From Paenibacillus xylanexedens (GTDB lineage Bacteria > Bacillota > Bacilli > Paenibacillales > Paenibacillaceae): a DNA stretch of 64,000 nucleotides. The stretch spans positions 96,476 through 160,475 of the forward strand of contig NZ_VEIO01000003.1 of assembly GCF_007680605.1 (NCBI RefSeq), given 5' to 3'. Position 1 is the stretch's first letter; every line of letters begins with the position of its first letter. The notes under the pieces are model-generated. The model saw only the letters and a program-made list of their open reading frames with translations, was not told the DNA's origin and searched no databases. This document shows, piece after piece, positions 1 through 8,131 of the stretch. The position numbers were made by a program, and so were the translations under genes.

Positions 1-2
1 TT

Positions 3-110
3 CTTAATAAAGGTCTGCAGATTTCTCAAATACTGGTTTACTTTGGAGTCATCGTATGTGTATTTTGTGTCATGATGATGTTAATGTTTCGTCCGATTCG
101 AAATGCATAA
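3..110 (+). CDS. C-terminal end of a membrane protein, probably an MFS transporter (5' partial)
   Basis: An open frame enters from the left edge and ends at the TAA at 108-110. The 35 visible residues form one hydrophobic membrane helix followed by a short basic tail ending FRPIRNA. Such an ending is common in MFS drug-efflux proteins, but too little is present to prove the family. The stop lies 23 bp before the response-regulator start on the same strand, so transporter, regulator and kinase may be one transcript. Confidence 0.5.
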   Translation, partial: LNKGLQISQILVYFGVIVCVFCVMMMLMFRPIRNA

Positions 111-133
111 TCTAGCGGAAAGGAATTCCTACC

Positions 134-850
134 TTGGTAAAAAACGAAAAGATACTTTTAGTGGATGATGAAATAGGCATTCTAACTTTATTGGAAGTGA
201 CCTTGAAAAAGGAGCATTATACACATATAGACCGCTGTACAAATGCAAAACAAACGTTGGAAATGGTTCGAAAAACTAATTACGATCTACTCATACTGGA
301 TGTCATGCTACCTGACATGAATGGTTTTGAGCTATGCAGTATGGTAAGAAGCCACACCAATGCCCCGATTATATTTATCTCGGCAAGTTCGAGTGATTTT
401 GATAAATTAACGGGGTTAAGCGTGGGCGGGGATGACTACATTACAAAACCATTCAATCCATTAGAGGTCGTAGCTCGGATTGAGGCTCTATTCAGGAGAC
501 AAAAAAAATACCAAACTCCGTCCTATGCTACACAGGAAAATCAGGAAATCCGGGCAGGACGGCTTATACTTAAGCCGTCCGATGCCCTGCTAATATTTGA
601 CGATCAAAAAATCGAATGCACGGCTAAGGAATTGGACCTCCTTCGTTTCTTCTTAAGAAATCCAAATCGGATTTACTCCACTTCACAGATTTATGAATTG
701 GTATGGGGAGGGGTACCTTTTTATGGGGAAGAAAAGACAGTGACCATGCATATTTCAAAAATAAGAAAAAAACTTGAAATCAATCCAAAATCACCCGAAA
801 TTATTATTAATCTTAAGGGAATTGGTTACAAGTTCATCCCCCCACAATGA
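134..850 (+). CDS. OmpR/PhoB-family response regulator (TTG start)
   Basis: Cytoplasmic DNA-binding regulator of a two-component system. The receiver domain (about residues 5-120) has the acidic pocket VDDE at 10-13, the phosphoacceptor Asp56 in LILDVMLPD, and Lys105 in ITKPF. The C-terminal winged-helix domain (about 140-236) ends with the usual GIGYKF motif. No ATG precedes the KILLVDDE strand, so TTG at 134 with an AAAGGA site upstream is the best start. The stop overlaps the following kinase reading frame. Its signal and targets are unknown; the convergent ABC exporter and adhesin-like lipoprotein beside it are plausible targets by analogy with Firmicute envelope-stress modules. Confidence 0.9.
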   Translation: MVKNEKILLVDDEIGILTLLEVTLKKEHYTHIDRCTNAKQTLEMVRKTNYDLLILDVMLPDMNGFELCSMVRSHTNAPIIFISASSSDFDKLTGLSVGGDDYITKPFNPLEVVARIEALFRRQKKYQTPSYATQENQEIRAGRLILKPSDALLIFDDQKIECTAKELDLLRFFLRNPNRIYSTSQIYELVWGGVPFYGEEKTVTMHISKIRKKLEINPKSPEIIINLKGIGYKFIPPQ

Positions 851-861
851 AGGGACCGAAA

Positions 862-1980
862 ATGAAAGTTAAGCTTCGTTACGGTATTCACTTTATTTTA
901 GGTTTTCTGGCTTGGCTATTGAGCATGGCGTTCATGACCATCTTAACAACAGAAATAATTTTACCTGTTCTAGGTATTACAGCTGATAACACAAACTATG
1001 ATTTATTTGTAACACTAACCTTTGTGGTTAATATCATGATGTGCAGCATAGTTTTTAGTTGGTATTTCGGGGGCCCGCTATGGTTTATCATGTCATGGAT
1101 TGATAATTTGACAAAAGGAAAATACGAAGCTCCAGTTACTAGAAAGAATAAAGTATACACCAAGAAACACAAGCTCAGACGGCCTTATCGTTTATATAAA
1201 GAAGTCATCGATAATATACACATTCTAGCCGATAGCCTGCAAGAAGCAGAATTGGAAAGAAAAAACATGGAAGAATCCAAGCGGGACTGGATTGCCGGGA
1301 TATCACATGACCTCAAAACTCCGCTTACCTACATTACTGGCTACACTGCTTTGCTGATGAATGATGAATATATTTGGAGTGTAGAGGAACAGCAATCCTT
1401 TTTACTTGAAGTTCATAATAAAAGCCTGCACTTAGAGAGGTTAATTCAGGATCTTAATCTCTCCTTGCAAATTGAAAATGCAACATTTCAGATCCCTATT
1501 CATCTTAAAAGCGGAAACCTGATATCTTTCATAGAAAACCTAATTACTGATATACGCAATAATCCCAATTCTGCAGAATACAAGATAAGCTTTCACACTG
1601 AGGAAAAGACTATTATGACAAGCTACGATGAACGCCTACTGTATAGGGCTTTACAAAATCTATTAATGAATGCGGTAATTCATAATCCGGCAGGTACTGA
1701 GATCAAACTAACATTAGCCTTTAAAAATGATTCATCAATAGAACTAATCATCTTTGATAACGGAGTAGGTATGCGACCAGAAACGCTCAAAAATATATTC
1801 ACAAAATATTATCGGGGCTCTACTACGCATGCACCGGAATTTGGTACCGGACTCGGAATGGCCATTGCAAAACAGCTCATTATTGCCCATAATGGCTTGA
1901 TTAGCATGGATAGCGAGCTCTCAAAAGGTACTATAGTTTATATCACTTTACCTTATATCAAAGAAATAAGCGCTGATTAG
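862..1980 (+). CDS. Membrane sensor histidine kinase
   Basis: Partner kinase of the preceding regulator. Two N-terminal membrane helices (about residues 7-35 and 50-75) bracket a short extracytoplasmic loop. They are followed by a linker, the H-box GISHDLKTPLTY, an N-box (NLLMNAVIHNP), G1 (FDNGVGM), F-box (FTKYYRG) and G2 (GTGLGMAIAKQ). The short loop suggests sensing in or at the membrane. An in-frame ATG at 847 overlaps the regulator stop but has no ribosome site; AAGGG at about 849-853 favours ATG 862. A GC-rich hairpin spans the stop codon. Confidence 0.9.
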   Translation: MKVKLRYGIHFILGFLAWLLSMAFMTILTTEIILPVLGITADNTNYDLFVTLTFVVNIMMCSIVFSWYFGGPLWFIMSWIDNLTKGKYEAPVTRKNKVYTKKHKLRRPYRLYKEVIDNIHILADSLQEAELERKNMEESKRDWIAGISHDLKTPLTYITGYTALLMNDEYIWSVEEQQSFLLEVHNKSLHLERLIQDLNLSLQIENATFQIPIHLKSGNLISFIENLITDIRNNPNSAEYKISFHTEEKTIMTSYDERLLYRALQNLLMNAVIHNPAGTEIKLTLAFKNDSSIELIIFDNGVGMRPETLKNIFTKYYRGSTTHAPEFGTGLGMAIAKQLIIAHNGLISMDSELSKGTIVYITLPYIKEISAD

Positions 1981-1992
1981 AAATCAGCGCTT
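1968..1992. terminator. Hairpin between the convergent kinase and lipoprotein genes
   Basis: Arms AAGCGCTGATT and AATCAGCGCTT form an 11-bp perfect stem with a 3-nt loop that includes part of the kinase stop codon. There is no clear U-tract, so termination may be weak, but the position between two convergent genes fits a transcript end. Confidence 0.5.
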
Positions 1993-2019
1993 GTTAGTAT
2001 GTGTGGTCTTTTCAGGCTA

Positions 2020-2811
2020 TTATTTAATCACAATGGTTCCGGAAGAAGTTTCAAGAGAAAGTACAGGACTTTCATCTGTTACCTTACCAATTTGGGCATG
2101 TAATTCTTTATCAGAGCTGGATGGATCAGAAGAGGACTCCAACGAAGACTCAATTTGACCAGAGTTCGTAACGGCATTAATTCTTAGTGACGATGGGACA
2201 GGATCCAGCTCGACCTCAATCTTACCGCTATTGCTTCGGACACTGCTATTCTGTTCGATCTCTCCTTTATGAGAAATATTAATACTACCGGTATCTGCAC
2301 TTACCTCCATCCCGCCATTTATCCCTACCAAATTAATATCCCCTGCCGACATACGACTTACAATTTTCTCCCCTTCAAATCCATTAATATCAATAGAACC
2401 GGAATCTCCAGATACATTCAGTTCTTTTGATTTACTATCTTTTCCTGTAATTTTTCCGGACTTTGTAGTTAAATTCACCTTATCATAGAGCTGATTAGGT
2501 AAAGCTACGTATACCGTAGTCGTTTTAGGATTAAATATGCTTGAAGATCCCGGGGCATTCACCTTAAGTGCGGCCCCCTCTTCCACTGCTGTTACATCCT
2601 TATCCGTTGATCTAACTTCAATCTTTCCGTTACTCGACTGGGTTAGCTCAATATTCTGACTATCTGTTTGAACATAAATTTCCTTTATATTGTCACTATT
2701 GAACGTTTTCACTTCAATCTTCGCATCAGAGTCTGAACTACAACCTGAGATAATCACTATCAGCATACTGACATACAACAGGGACGATACCTTATTTCTC
2801 CATTTTTTCAT
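2020..2811 (-). CDS. DUF4097-type beta-helical lipoprotein
   Basis: Probable membrane-anchored surface protein. The signal peptide ends in the lipobox ISGC (Cys24), followed by Ser/Asp-rich sequence and then repeating short beta-strand units with SGxI/DSGSI patterns (for example SGKITG, SGSIDI, TGSINI, SGKIEV, SGTIVI), the hallmark of DUF4097 proteins. The start has GGAGA upstream and lies 20 bp inside the end of the ABC permease gene, so translation is probably coupled. DUF4097 proteins often sit with envelope-stress two-component systems; the biochemical role is unknown. Confidence 0.8.
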   Translation of the reverse strand: MKKWRNKVSSLLYVSMLIVIISGCSSDSDAKIEVKTFNSDNIKEIYVQTDSQNIELTQSSNGKIEVRSTDKDVTAVEEGAALKVNAPGSSSIFNPKTTTVYVALPNQLYDKVNLTTKSGKITGKDSKSKELNVSGDSGSIDINGFEGEKIVSRMSAGDINLVGINGGMEVSADTGSINISHKGEIEQNSSVRSNSGKIEVELDPVPSSLRINAVTNSGQIESSLESSSDPSSSDKELHAQIGKVTDESPVLSLETSSGTIVIK

Positions 2812-4417
2812 GATATTCTCCTTTGATAGGCCGATTTATTTTGGCATCCTTTTTAAAACCATAAAATAACTTTCCTTCCTGAAAGTACTGTATCATAATA
2901 CCTACCACTAAAAGCACAAACGTCAATATCATATATAAAGCCACGTATCCTGTTGGAATTCCTAAAAAATTCAAATACGGAAGATCATTTACAGGGCCCA
3001 GATACCACAACAGCATATACAATACCTCGAAAAGCTTTCTCGATCGGGTCATTGTCCCCAGCGTTAAAGCTAAAGTCGGAACGAAAATAAGACCCACTAC
3101 CCATGAATAGATATACGTAAGCTCCCCTTCCAGAAAAAAGTGGATGAGAGCGCCAGAGGAAATGAGTAGTGTCACTAAAACACCCGCGATCCAGACAGAG
3201 AAAAACTTATACAGACGTGGGCAACTGGATAATAATATTTCATTCGTGGAATAAAAAAACTCTCTGTTTCCCATCTGTGACCATATTGCAAGAGGCCATA
3301 GCAAAAGAACAGGCAGCCAGCTTTTGATCTGATCTAATGGTACCAGCAAACTCGCCACCATCGAACCTAACACCAGCAAATACCACCAGATAGACATTCC
3401 CTTTAGCATAATACGAAATTCAGCTCTAACTAAACGGGACAAGCGCACTCTCTTATCTTTTTTCACAGGCGATAATTGATAAGATTTGCGGTCCTCACGT
3501 TCTACCACTTTATTCTTCGTGTCATGATCAGGAAGCCTGACAGAAAAAGCTGTTTTAACTGTTGCAAATCGATTAAACAACTGAGAAGAAAGCAGAATGA
3601 TAAACATTGCCGCGAGTACCCAAATCAAACGCGAAGTTAGTAAGTGACCCGTCCAATTCACCCCGCTCCACTCAAAGGTAGGGGTTCTCCCTTCAATGGG
3701 ATAGTAGCCGATACTTCCTCCTATTTCATTTGCGGAAATAAAGTCAAAATGAGTTGCCGCCTCTTTCGTCATTCCCGTCTGGATTGCATTTATCCCAAAA
3801 ACATCCCATAGACTACTGGAGTTTGAAATAGACATCACACTAAGAAAAATCCAAATGGCGAAAAACAATACATTCCCTAATACACCCTTTAACCCAGGAA
3901 AAACGTCAAACAGCACTGTAAATGCTGATAAAAGTAGCAAAGAGGGGATACTTACAAATAGCAAAGGGAGCAAGTAAGCTGCAAGGTTGATGTGCAAATC
4001 CTCTCCCCGAAGCAACTGCATTCCCATAAAGGCTACTACTAGTACCAGTTCAATGATCATAAGCACACAAAAATTTGATAACGATCTGCTGGATATATAC
4101 CGAAGATTACGAATAGGTGTAGATGCGATAATTTGACCCATCTTCAGGCGCTGATCCTCAGAAATTTTACTTCTTAGCATATAAAATCCAAACAGCCATA
4201 ACAGCATGGTAGATAGCATCGCAACCATTGCACCTAGCCAGTATGAATTATAAATACCCCGTACACCCTTGATATAGAAGACCTCATAACCGTCCGACGC
4301 CGCAGGAATCAAAGCATATCCAAGGAACAAGGTGATACCCATAATCAACAGAAACGAGTACCTTCTCATTTCCTGGATTACATTTCCTTTGAGTAAATAT
4401 AAGTAATTACTTCTCAT
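2792..4417 (-). CDS. ABC transporter permease, 541 aa
   Basis: Integral membrane subunit working with the ATPase encoded just upstream. About 12 hydrophobic segments in two halves are separated by a charged cytoplasmic stretch (around residues 295-325, rich in Lys/Arg/Glu). The N-terminal half resembles ABC-2 type permeases, with an SRSLSNF-like loop between early helices. It overlaps the ATPase gene by 4 bp (ATGA) and the lipoprotein gene by 20 bp, so the three form a tight operon. The substrate is unknown; antimicrobial-peptide or lipid export is only a guess. Confidence 0.8.
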   Translation of the reverse strand: MRSNYLYLLKGNVIQEMRRYSFLLIMGITLFLGYALIPAASDGYEVFYIKGVRGIYNSYWLGAMVAMLSTMLLWLFGFYMLRSKISEDQRLKMGQIIASTPIRNLRYISSRSLSNFCVLMIIELVLVVAFMGMQLLRGEDLHINLAAYLLPLLFVSIPSLLLLSAFTVLFDVFPGLKGVLGNVLFFAIWIFLSVMSISNSSSLWDVFGINAIQTGMTKEAATHFDFISANEIGGSIGYYPIEGRTPTFEWSGVNWTGHLLTSRLIWVLAAMFIILLSSQLFNRFATVKTAFSVRLPDHDTKNKVVEREDRKSYQLSPVKKDKRVRLSRLVRAEFRIMLKGMSIWWYLLVLGSMVASLLVPLDQIKSWLPVLLLWPLAIWSQMGNREFFYSTNEILLSSCPRLYKFFSVWIAGVLVTLLISSGALIHFFLEGELTYIYSWVVGLIFVPTLALTLGTMTRSRKLFEVLYMLLWYLGPVNDLPYLNFLGIPTGYVALYMILTFVLLVVGIMIQYFQEGKLFYGFKKDAKINRPIKGEYHEKMEK

Positions 4418-5289
4418 GGTGTCACTCCTAAAGCAGCTACAGAGTACAAATAAGCGTCCTCTAGTGAAGGTTGCAACGGTACCGCATTCTCACCGGGACG
4501 AACGTCCGAAACGATGCGGACGTGCACTCCATCGCGCCGATGAATTGCACTGCTGATTGCATATTTCTCCTGTACCTCCTGCAAGCTAGTCGAGGGAATT
4601 ACGTAATCCCACACCTTGTGATCGACCGTTTGAATAAATTGTTCTGGTGTTGTATAGGTTATGAGACGCCCCTCGGACATAACCGCAATATTCGGAGCAA
4701 TTGATTCGATATCCGTCACGATATGAGTGGATAAAATTACAATGCGATTAGAGGATTGAGAGGACAATAGATTTCTGAAATTTATCCGTTCCTCAGGGTC
4801 CAAGCCAACCGTTGGTTCATCAACAATCAAAAGGGAGGGATCATTCAACAATGATTGTGCAATGCCTACTCGCTGTTTCATCCCACCTGAAAATCCACCC
4901 AACAAACGCTTTCGTGCATGAGAAAGGTTGAGTGCTTCCAAAAGTTCGTCAATCCGTTTCTTAGCCGACTTCATAGTCAAGCCTTTCATAGCTGCTATAT
5001 ATTCTAAGAATTCAACCGGATTCATATTAGGGTATACACCAAAGTCCTGAGGTAAGTACCCTAACTCACTCCTTAATTCATCAGGATTTTTAGCAATGTC
5101 TATGTTATTCCAACTAACAGTTCCCTTTGTAGGCTTCTCAATGGTAGCCAATATACGCATGAGTGTCGATTTGCCTGCTCCGTTAGGGCCAAGTAATCCC
5201 AATACTCCTGGCTTTAAATGTAGAGACATATCTCTTAATGCTTGCTTAGAGCCATAGGTTTTATTAACATGATCCATCGTTAATTCCAT
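4414..5289 (-). CDS. ABC transporter ATP-binding protein
   Basis: Cytoplasmic ATPase powering the following permease. It has Walker A GPNGAGKST (about 35-43), Q-loop LPQDFG, signature FSGGMKQRVG, Walker B LLIVDEPTVGLDP and the H-loop STHIVTD. The C-terminal extension of about 90 residues is typical of CcmA/drug-export type subunits. The start has GGGGGATTTG upstream. It is the first gene of a minus-strand operon (ATPase, permease, lipoprotein) that faces the two-component genes. Confidence 0.92.
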   Translation of the reverse strand: MELTMDHVNKTYGSKQALRDMSLHLKPGVLGLLGPNGAGKSTLMRILATIEKPTKGTVSWNNIDIAKNPDELRSELGYLPQDFGVYPNMNPVEFLEYIAAMKGLTMKSAKKRIDELLEALNLSHARKRLLGGFSGGMKQRVGIAQSLLNDPSLLIVDEPTVGLDPEERINFRNLLSSQSSNRIVILSTHIVTDIESIAPNIAVMSEGRLITYTTPEQFIQTVDHKVWDYVIPSTSLQEVQEKYAISSAIHRRDGVHVRIVSDVRPGENAVPLQPSLEDAYLYSVAALGVTP

Positions 5290-5646
5290 TCAAATCCCCC
5301 ATTTACACTCTAAATTTTGATTAACCCTAGCAACAGCTTCTCCTTTAAGTAATTTAAGAATACCGTACGTGTTTAAAAAAATAGTAAAATCCTAGATATA
5401 TTTATATATTTTTTTCATTGTCTGTGCAGAATTCTTCAGGTCGATAATAATCGGTAATTTCAATAAAGACGTCATAATCGTGCTTCCTCTTTATGTAAAT
5501 TTGAAAATATAACATGGTCATTCCTCTGTTTCACAAGTATTTTTTGGGTATTTATAGGTGATACATAGACAAAGTTCGGCATCGAACGGTAAAATTAGAC
5601 ACAATGTATCCACTATTTAAATTTTAATAAATCGGAGGCTTACGAC
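5290..5646. other. Divergent intergenic region, AT-rich
   Basis: A 357-bp gap between the divergent ATPase gene and the zinc-ribbon protein gene. It is strongly AT-rich with runs of A and T around 5378-5416 and must carry promoters for both directions. I see no open frame, stable hairpin or repeated motif strong enough to name. The plus-strand gene has GGAGG at about 5634. Confidence 0.4.
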
Positions 5647-6582
5647 ATGAAATGTCCAGTATGTAATCACGAAAATGGAGATGCCCGTTTTTGCGAGAGG
5701 TGCGGCTCTAACCTGAATGGAACACATGAATCAGACAATAATGTGGAATCTGTAGCACACACAGACTCATCTGATGCAAGCTCGGAATACACCCGCTGGT
5801 CCAGCACGCAGGAGCCCGTTTCGAATAGAGCGGTATCCGCAAGCTCATCCATCTCACCAATCCCGTCACCTGCTCATGATCATGACGATTCCAGTAACAA
5901 TGATGCGAGGGAGCATGGTTCTGCTCACAGCAGTAGTGGCAATCAATGGAACAACTTCGTTCAGAATGAGAAAGTACAACAAGCCAAAGAAGTAAGCAAA
6001 CAATACCTGACCTATTTCCTCAGCGTACTGGCTCGTCCGTATCAATCGATGAAAACCGTCGGCGAACAGCATGCCCTGAACGGGTGGCTAACGATGGCAT
6101 TGTTTGCTGTATTAACCTCTACATATGTTCTGATCACATTTGGCCGCCTCGGTGCGGAAGGCATATTTATTAGCGGATTTTTGCGCCCGCTCCTGTTTTC
6201 AGCTATTATTCTGGTTGCTGCTGTTGCGCTCATCTATGGTGTACTTAAGCTGGAACGAATTACGTTCCGTCCGAAAATTCTGGTTGCCCAGTTCGGAACT
6301 TTACTGGTCCCTGCAATCGCTACGCTTCTGCTCGCTAACTTGATGATTGTGATCTCCTACTCGTTTGCGATCTCGCTACTGGTGCTGTCGTATATTATGG
6401 TGTTTGTTGCGATGAATACGGTGCTGTTCCAGCATCCGCTCAATCGAACCAAAGCTGCCATTGACAGCACGTACAGCGTGTTGATTGTGAATGCTGTATT
6501 GTTTTACTTAATGTATCGTTTGTTATTTTCGACTATAGCTGGCTTGTTGAGCCCGTTATTCTCGCCGTTTGGACGCTTGTAA
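5647..6582 (+). CDS. Zinc-ribbon multi-pass membrane protein, unknown function
   Basis: The N-terminus carries a zinc ribbon: CPVC at residues 3-6 and CERCG at about 17-21. Next is a Ser/His/Asn-rich low-complexity linker (about 30-105), then an amphipathic stretch and five or six membrane helices from about residue 143 to the end. Similar 'zinc ribbon plus membrane domain' proteins occur across Bacillales, some with Yip1-like membrane domains, and have no settled function. The start has GGAGG 8-9 bp upstream. It is followed by a G-rich terminator and appears monocistronic. Confidence 0.75.
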   Translation: MKCPVCNHENGDARFCERCGSNLNGTHESDNNVESVAHTDSSDASSEYTRWSSTQEPVSNRAVSASSSISPIPSPAHDHDDSSNNDAREHGSAHSSSGNQWNNFVQNEKVQQAKEVSKQYLTYFLSVLARPYQSMKTVGEQHALNGWLTMALFAVLTSTYVLITFGRLGAEGIFISGFLRPLLFSAIILVAAVALIYGVLKLERITFRPKILVAQFGTLLVPAIATLLLANLMIVISYSFAISLLVLSYIMVFVAMNTVLFQHPLNRTKAAIDSTYSVLIVNAVLFYLMYRLLFSTIAGLLSPLFSPFGRL

Positions 6583-6616
6583 ATTCGTTTCTTCTACTTA
6601 AAATTGCTGAAATGGT

Positions 6617-6646
6617 GACTTCCCCCGATTGTGGGGGGGGGTCTTT
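6617..6646 (+). terminator. Rho-independent terminator after the zinc-ribbon gene
   Basis: GAC-TTCCCCC pairs with a run of nine to ten G ending GTC, followed by TTTTT. The G run is unusually long, so the exact register of the stem is uncertain. Confidence 0.7.
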
Positions 6647-6666
6647 TTCATTTGCCAAAGGCAACA

Positions 6667-6705
6667 TTGCGCGGATCATATTCCATACACTATAATGTGT
6701 AGTGT
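6667..6705 (+). promoter_or_regulatory. Promoter with palindromic operator over the -10 box
   Basis: TTGCGC (6667-6672), an 18-bp spacer and a perfect TATAAT (6691-6696) form a strong sigma-A type promoter. The -10 box lies inside a dyad ACACTA-N7-TAGTGT (6687-6705). A related dyad recurs at 6958-6974, just ahead of the DUF3105 gene. The layout is that of a repressor binding site. The shape recalls BlaI/MecI-type operators (TACTACA...TGTAGTA), but no such regulator is in the window. Confidence 0.55.
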
Positions 6706-6957
6706 AAAAAATATGTTTGTATTTACTTATAGGAGTGAGTATCGGGATAGGCGACTTTGCTCTCTAGAGGGGAGTATATCAGCCTTTTGGATTAGGAAAT
6801 GTAGCTCGTTTCTTCAGTCGTAGGTACGGACAAGTTTGCTTTCGTATTGCTAAGCTTTGATTGATGGTTGCTCTACTGTTTTTTCTTTGTTTCTTGCTTG
6901 GTTTCTAATGTTTATTTAGCTTGTTTGTATTTTTTCTTTATTTTGCTTCACCTTTAT

Positions 6958-6974
6958 CACTACATTGCGTAGTG
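6958..6974 (+). promoter_or_regulatory. Second operator-like dyad before the DUF3105 gene
   Basis: CACTAC-ATTGC-GTAGTG is a perfect 6-bp dyad with a 5-bp centre, sharing CACTA, TG and GTAGTGTA with the site at 6687-6705. Both are followed by AT-rich sequence containing AATATG. Between the two sites lie about 250 bp of T-rich sequence with no convincing gene. Confidence 0.5.
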
Positions 6975-7014
6975 TAAATATGAACTAATTTAAGACGAAA
7001 GCGGAGGAATTGGA

Positions 7015-7761
7015 ATGGACATGACCCACATGGATCATATGCAAATGGAACAACAAACAGGTACCTCATATCTGGGGCTGATCATTGGAGCCGCTGTGCT
7101 ACTACTTTCGATTGCAGCTTATATCTGGGCATCACGTACACGTGGCAAAATTGTTAGTCATATGAAAAAGAACGAACGAGCAACCATTCAGAAGAAAAGT
7201 CGTTCGATTCGGCTTACGGCTCATGCTCTGATGGCTGTATCAATCATCTCATTTGGATTTTTCTTCCTTCAAGGTGCCGGAAAGACATATGATGTAGCCG
7301 ACCTCCCGAACAATGCAACCATTGATGTGACGGATGACAAATACTATGGAGCCACCCACACCGAGGAGCCGATCCAGTATGAAATGAAAATACCGACATC
7401 AGGTCCACATAATCCACATGATATCCAATTTGGATTTTATACCGACTTCCCGGGGTATCCTTATCTGGTTCACAACATGGAGCATGGAGACATCATCATC
7501 TATTATCGTGAAAATGCCAGTAACGAGCTGAAGGAGCATCTCCAATATCTCGCAAAATTTCGCCAAGCCGGGTCAGGCATTCTTGCCGTACCCAACAAAG
7601 ATATTCCTGACGGTAGCGAGGTCGTTGTGACCGCCTGGACCAAAACAATGAAGCTGGACAAGTTTGATGATGCCAAGGTAGGTACGTTTATCCATCGTTA
7701 CATCAATCAAGGGCCTGAGAAGATCCCGCCATCCATTCGCCAAGGCGGCGGAACAATGTAG
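7015..7761 (+). CDS. DUF3105 membrane-anchored protein with Met/His-rich N-terminus
   Basis: The N-terminus MDMTHMDHMQM is rich in Met and His, as in copper-handling proteins. A membrane helix (about 19-40), a basic cytoplasmic loop, a second helix (about 66-86) and an extracellular DUF3105 domain follow. The domain shows PTSGPHNPHD, a YPYLVHNMEHGDIIIYY core and the conserved C-terminal AWTKTMKLD region. GGAGG sits 10 bp before ATG. DUF3105 has no proven function; a metal-related role is my inference from the N-terminus. It is expressed from a promoter that carries operator-like palindromes. Confidence 0.8.
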   Translation: MDMTHMDHMQMEQQTGTSYLGLIIGAAVLLLSIAAYIWASRTRGKIVSHMKKNERATIQKKSRSIRLTAHALMAVSIISFGFFFLQGAGKTYDVADLPNNATIDVTDDKYYGATHTEEPIQYEMKIPTSGPHNPHDIQFGFYTDFPGYPYLVHNMEHGDIIIYYRENASNELKEHLQYLAKFRQAGSGILAVPNKDIPDGSEVVVTAWTKTMKLDKFDDAKVGTFIHRYINQGPEKIPPSIRQGGGTM

Positions 7762-7835
7762 CGTGGATAATCAATCCGCGTAAGAAGAGATATAACCCCT
7801 TTGATGTAAAATAAACACTATAGGCAAATTTAAAT

Positions 7836-7930
7836 GTAACGATCTCCAGAACCCTTATCTCCTGAAAAAGGAGAGCTTACGCTCAGAAACAATCCTTTTA
7901 CGCAAAATAAGGTCTCTCGGGAATCGTTAC
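7836..7930. repeat. Two-copy version of the CTAACGATC element (95 bp)
   Basis: A forward motif copy at 7836-7860 (GTAACGATC..., ending TTATCT) faces a reverse copy at 7906-7930 (AATAAGG...ATCGTTAC). The start-to-start distance is 70 bp, the same as the inner pair of the 195-bp elements at 27181, 54815 and 63505. Outer copies are missing. It lies in the 370-bp gap between the DUF3105 and chemoreceptor genes; nothing else recognisable is in that gap except a short GC hairpin at 7762-7780. Confidence 0.7.
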
Positions 7931-8131
7931 ATTTTCAACTGTTCCAAAAGAAGCAATTAGCGCTTCTCAGGATGGTTAGGCCCCACAACTGAACACAGCA
8001 GGATGCCGCCACATAAAATACCAGCGTCAACCTCCGCCCCCTCCCCTAATCCTTTCCCAATCATATGCCGATAAATGGAAGTAGAAATGCATACATAACA
8101 TATACGCTCACAAGGGGGAGCAATTGGAACG

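Noticed and set aside
6629..6823. Small gene in the T-rich stretch before the DUF3105 gene
   Set aside because: Poor start context, starts inside the G-run terminator, crosses the promoter, and has no family resemblance.
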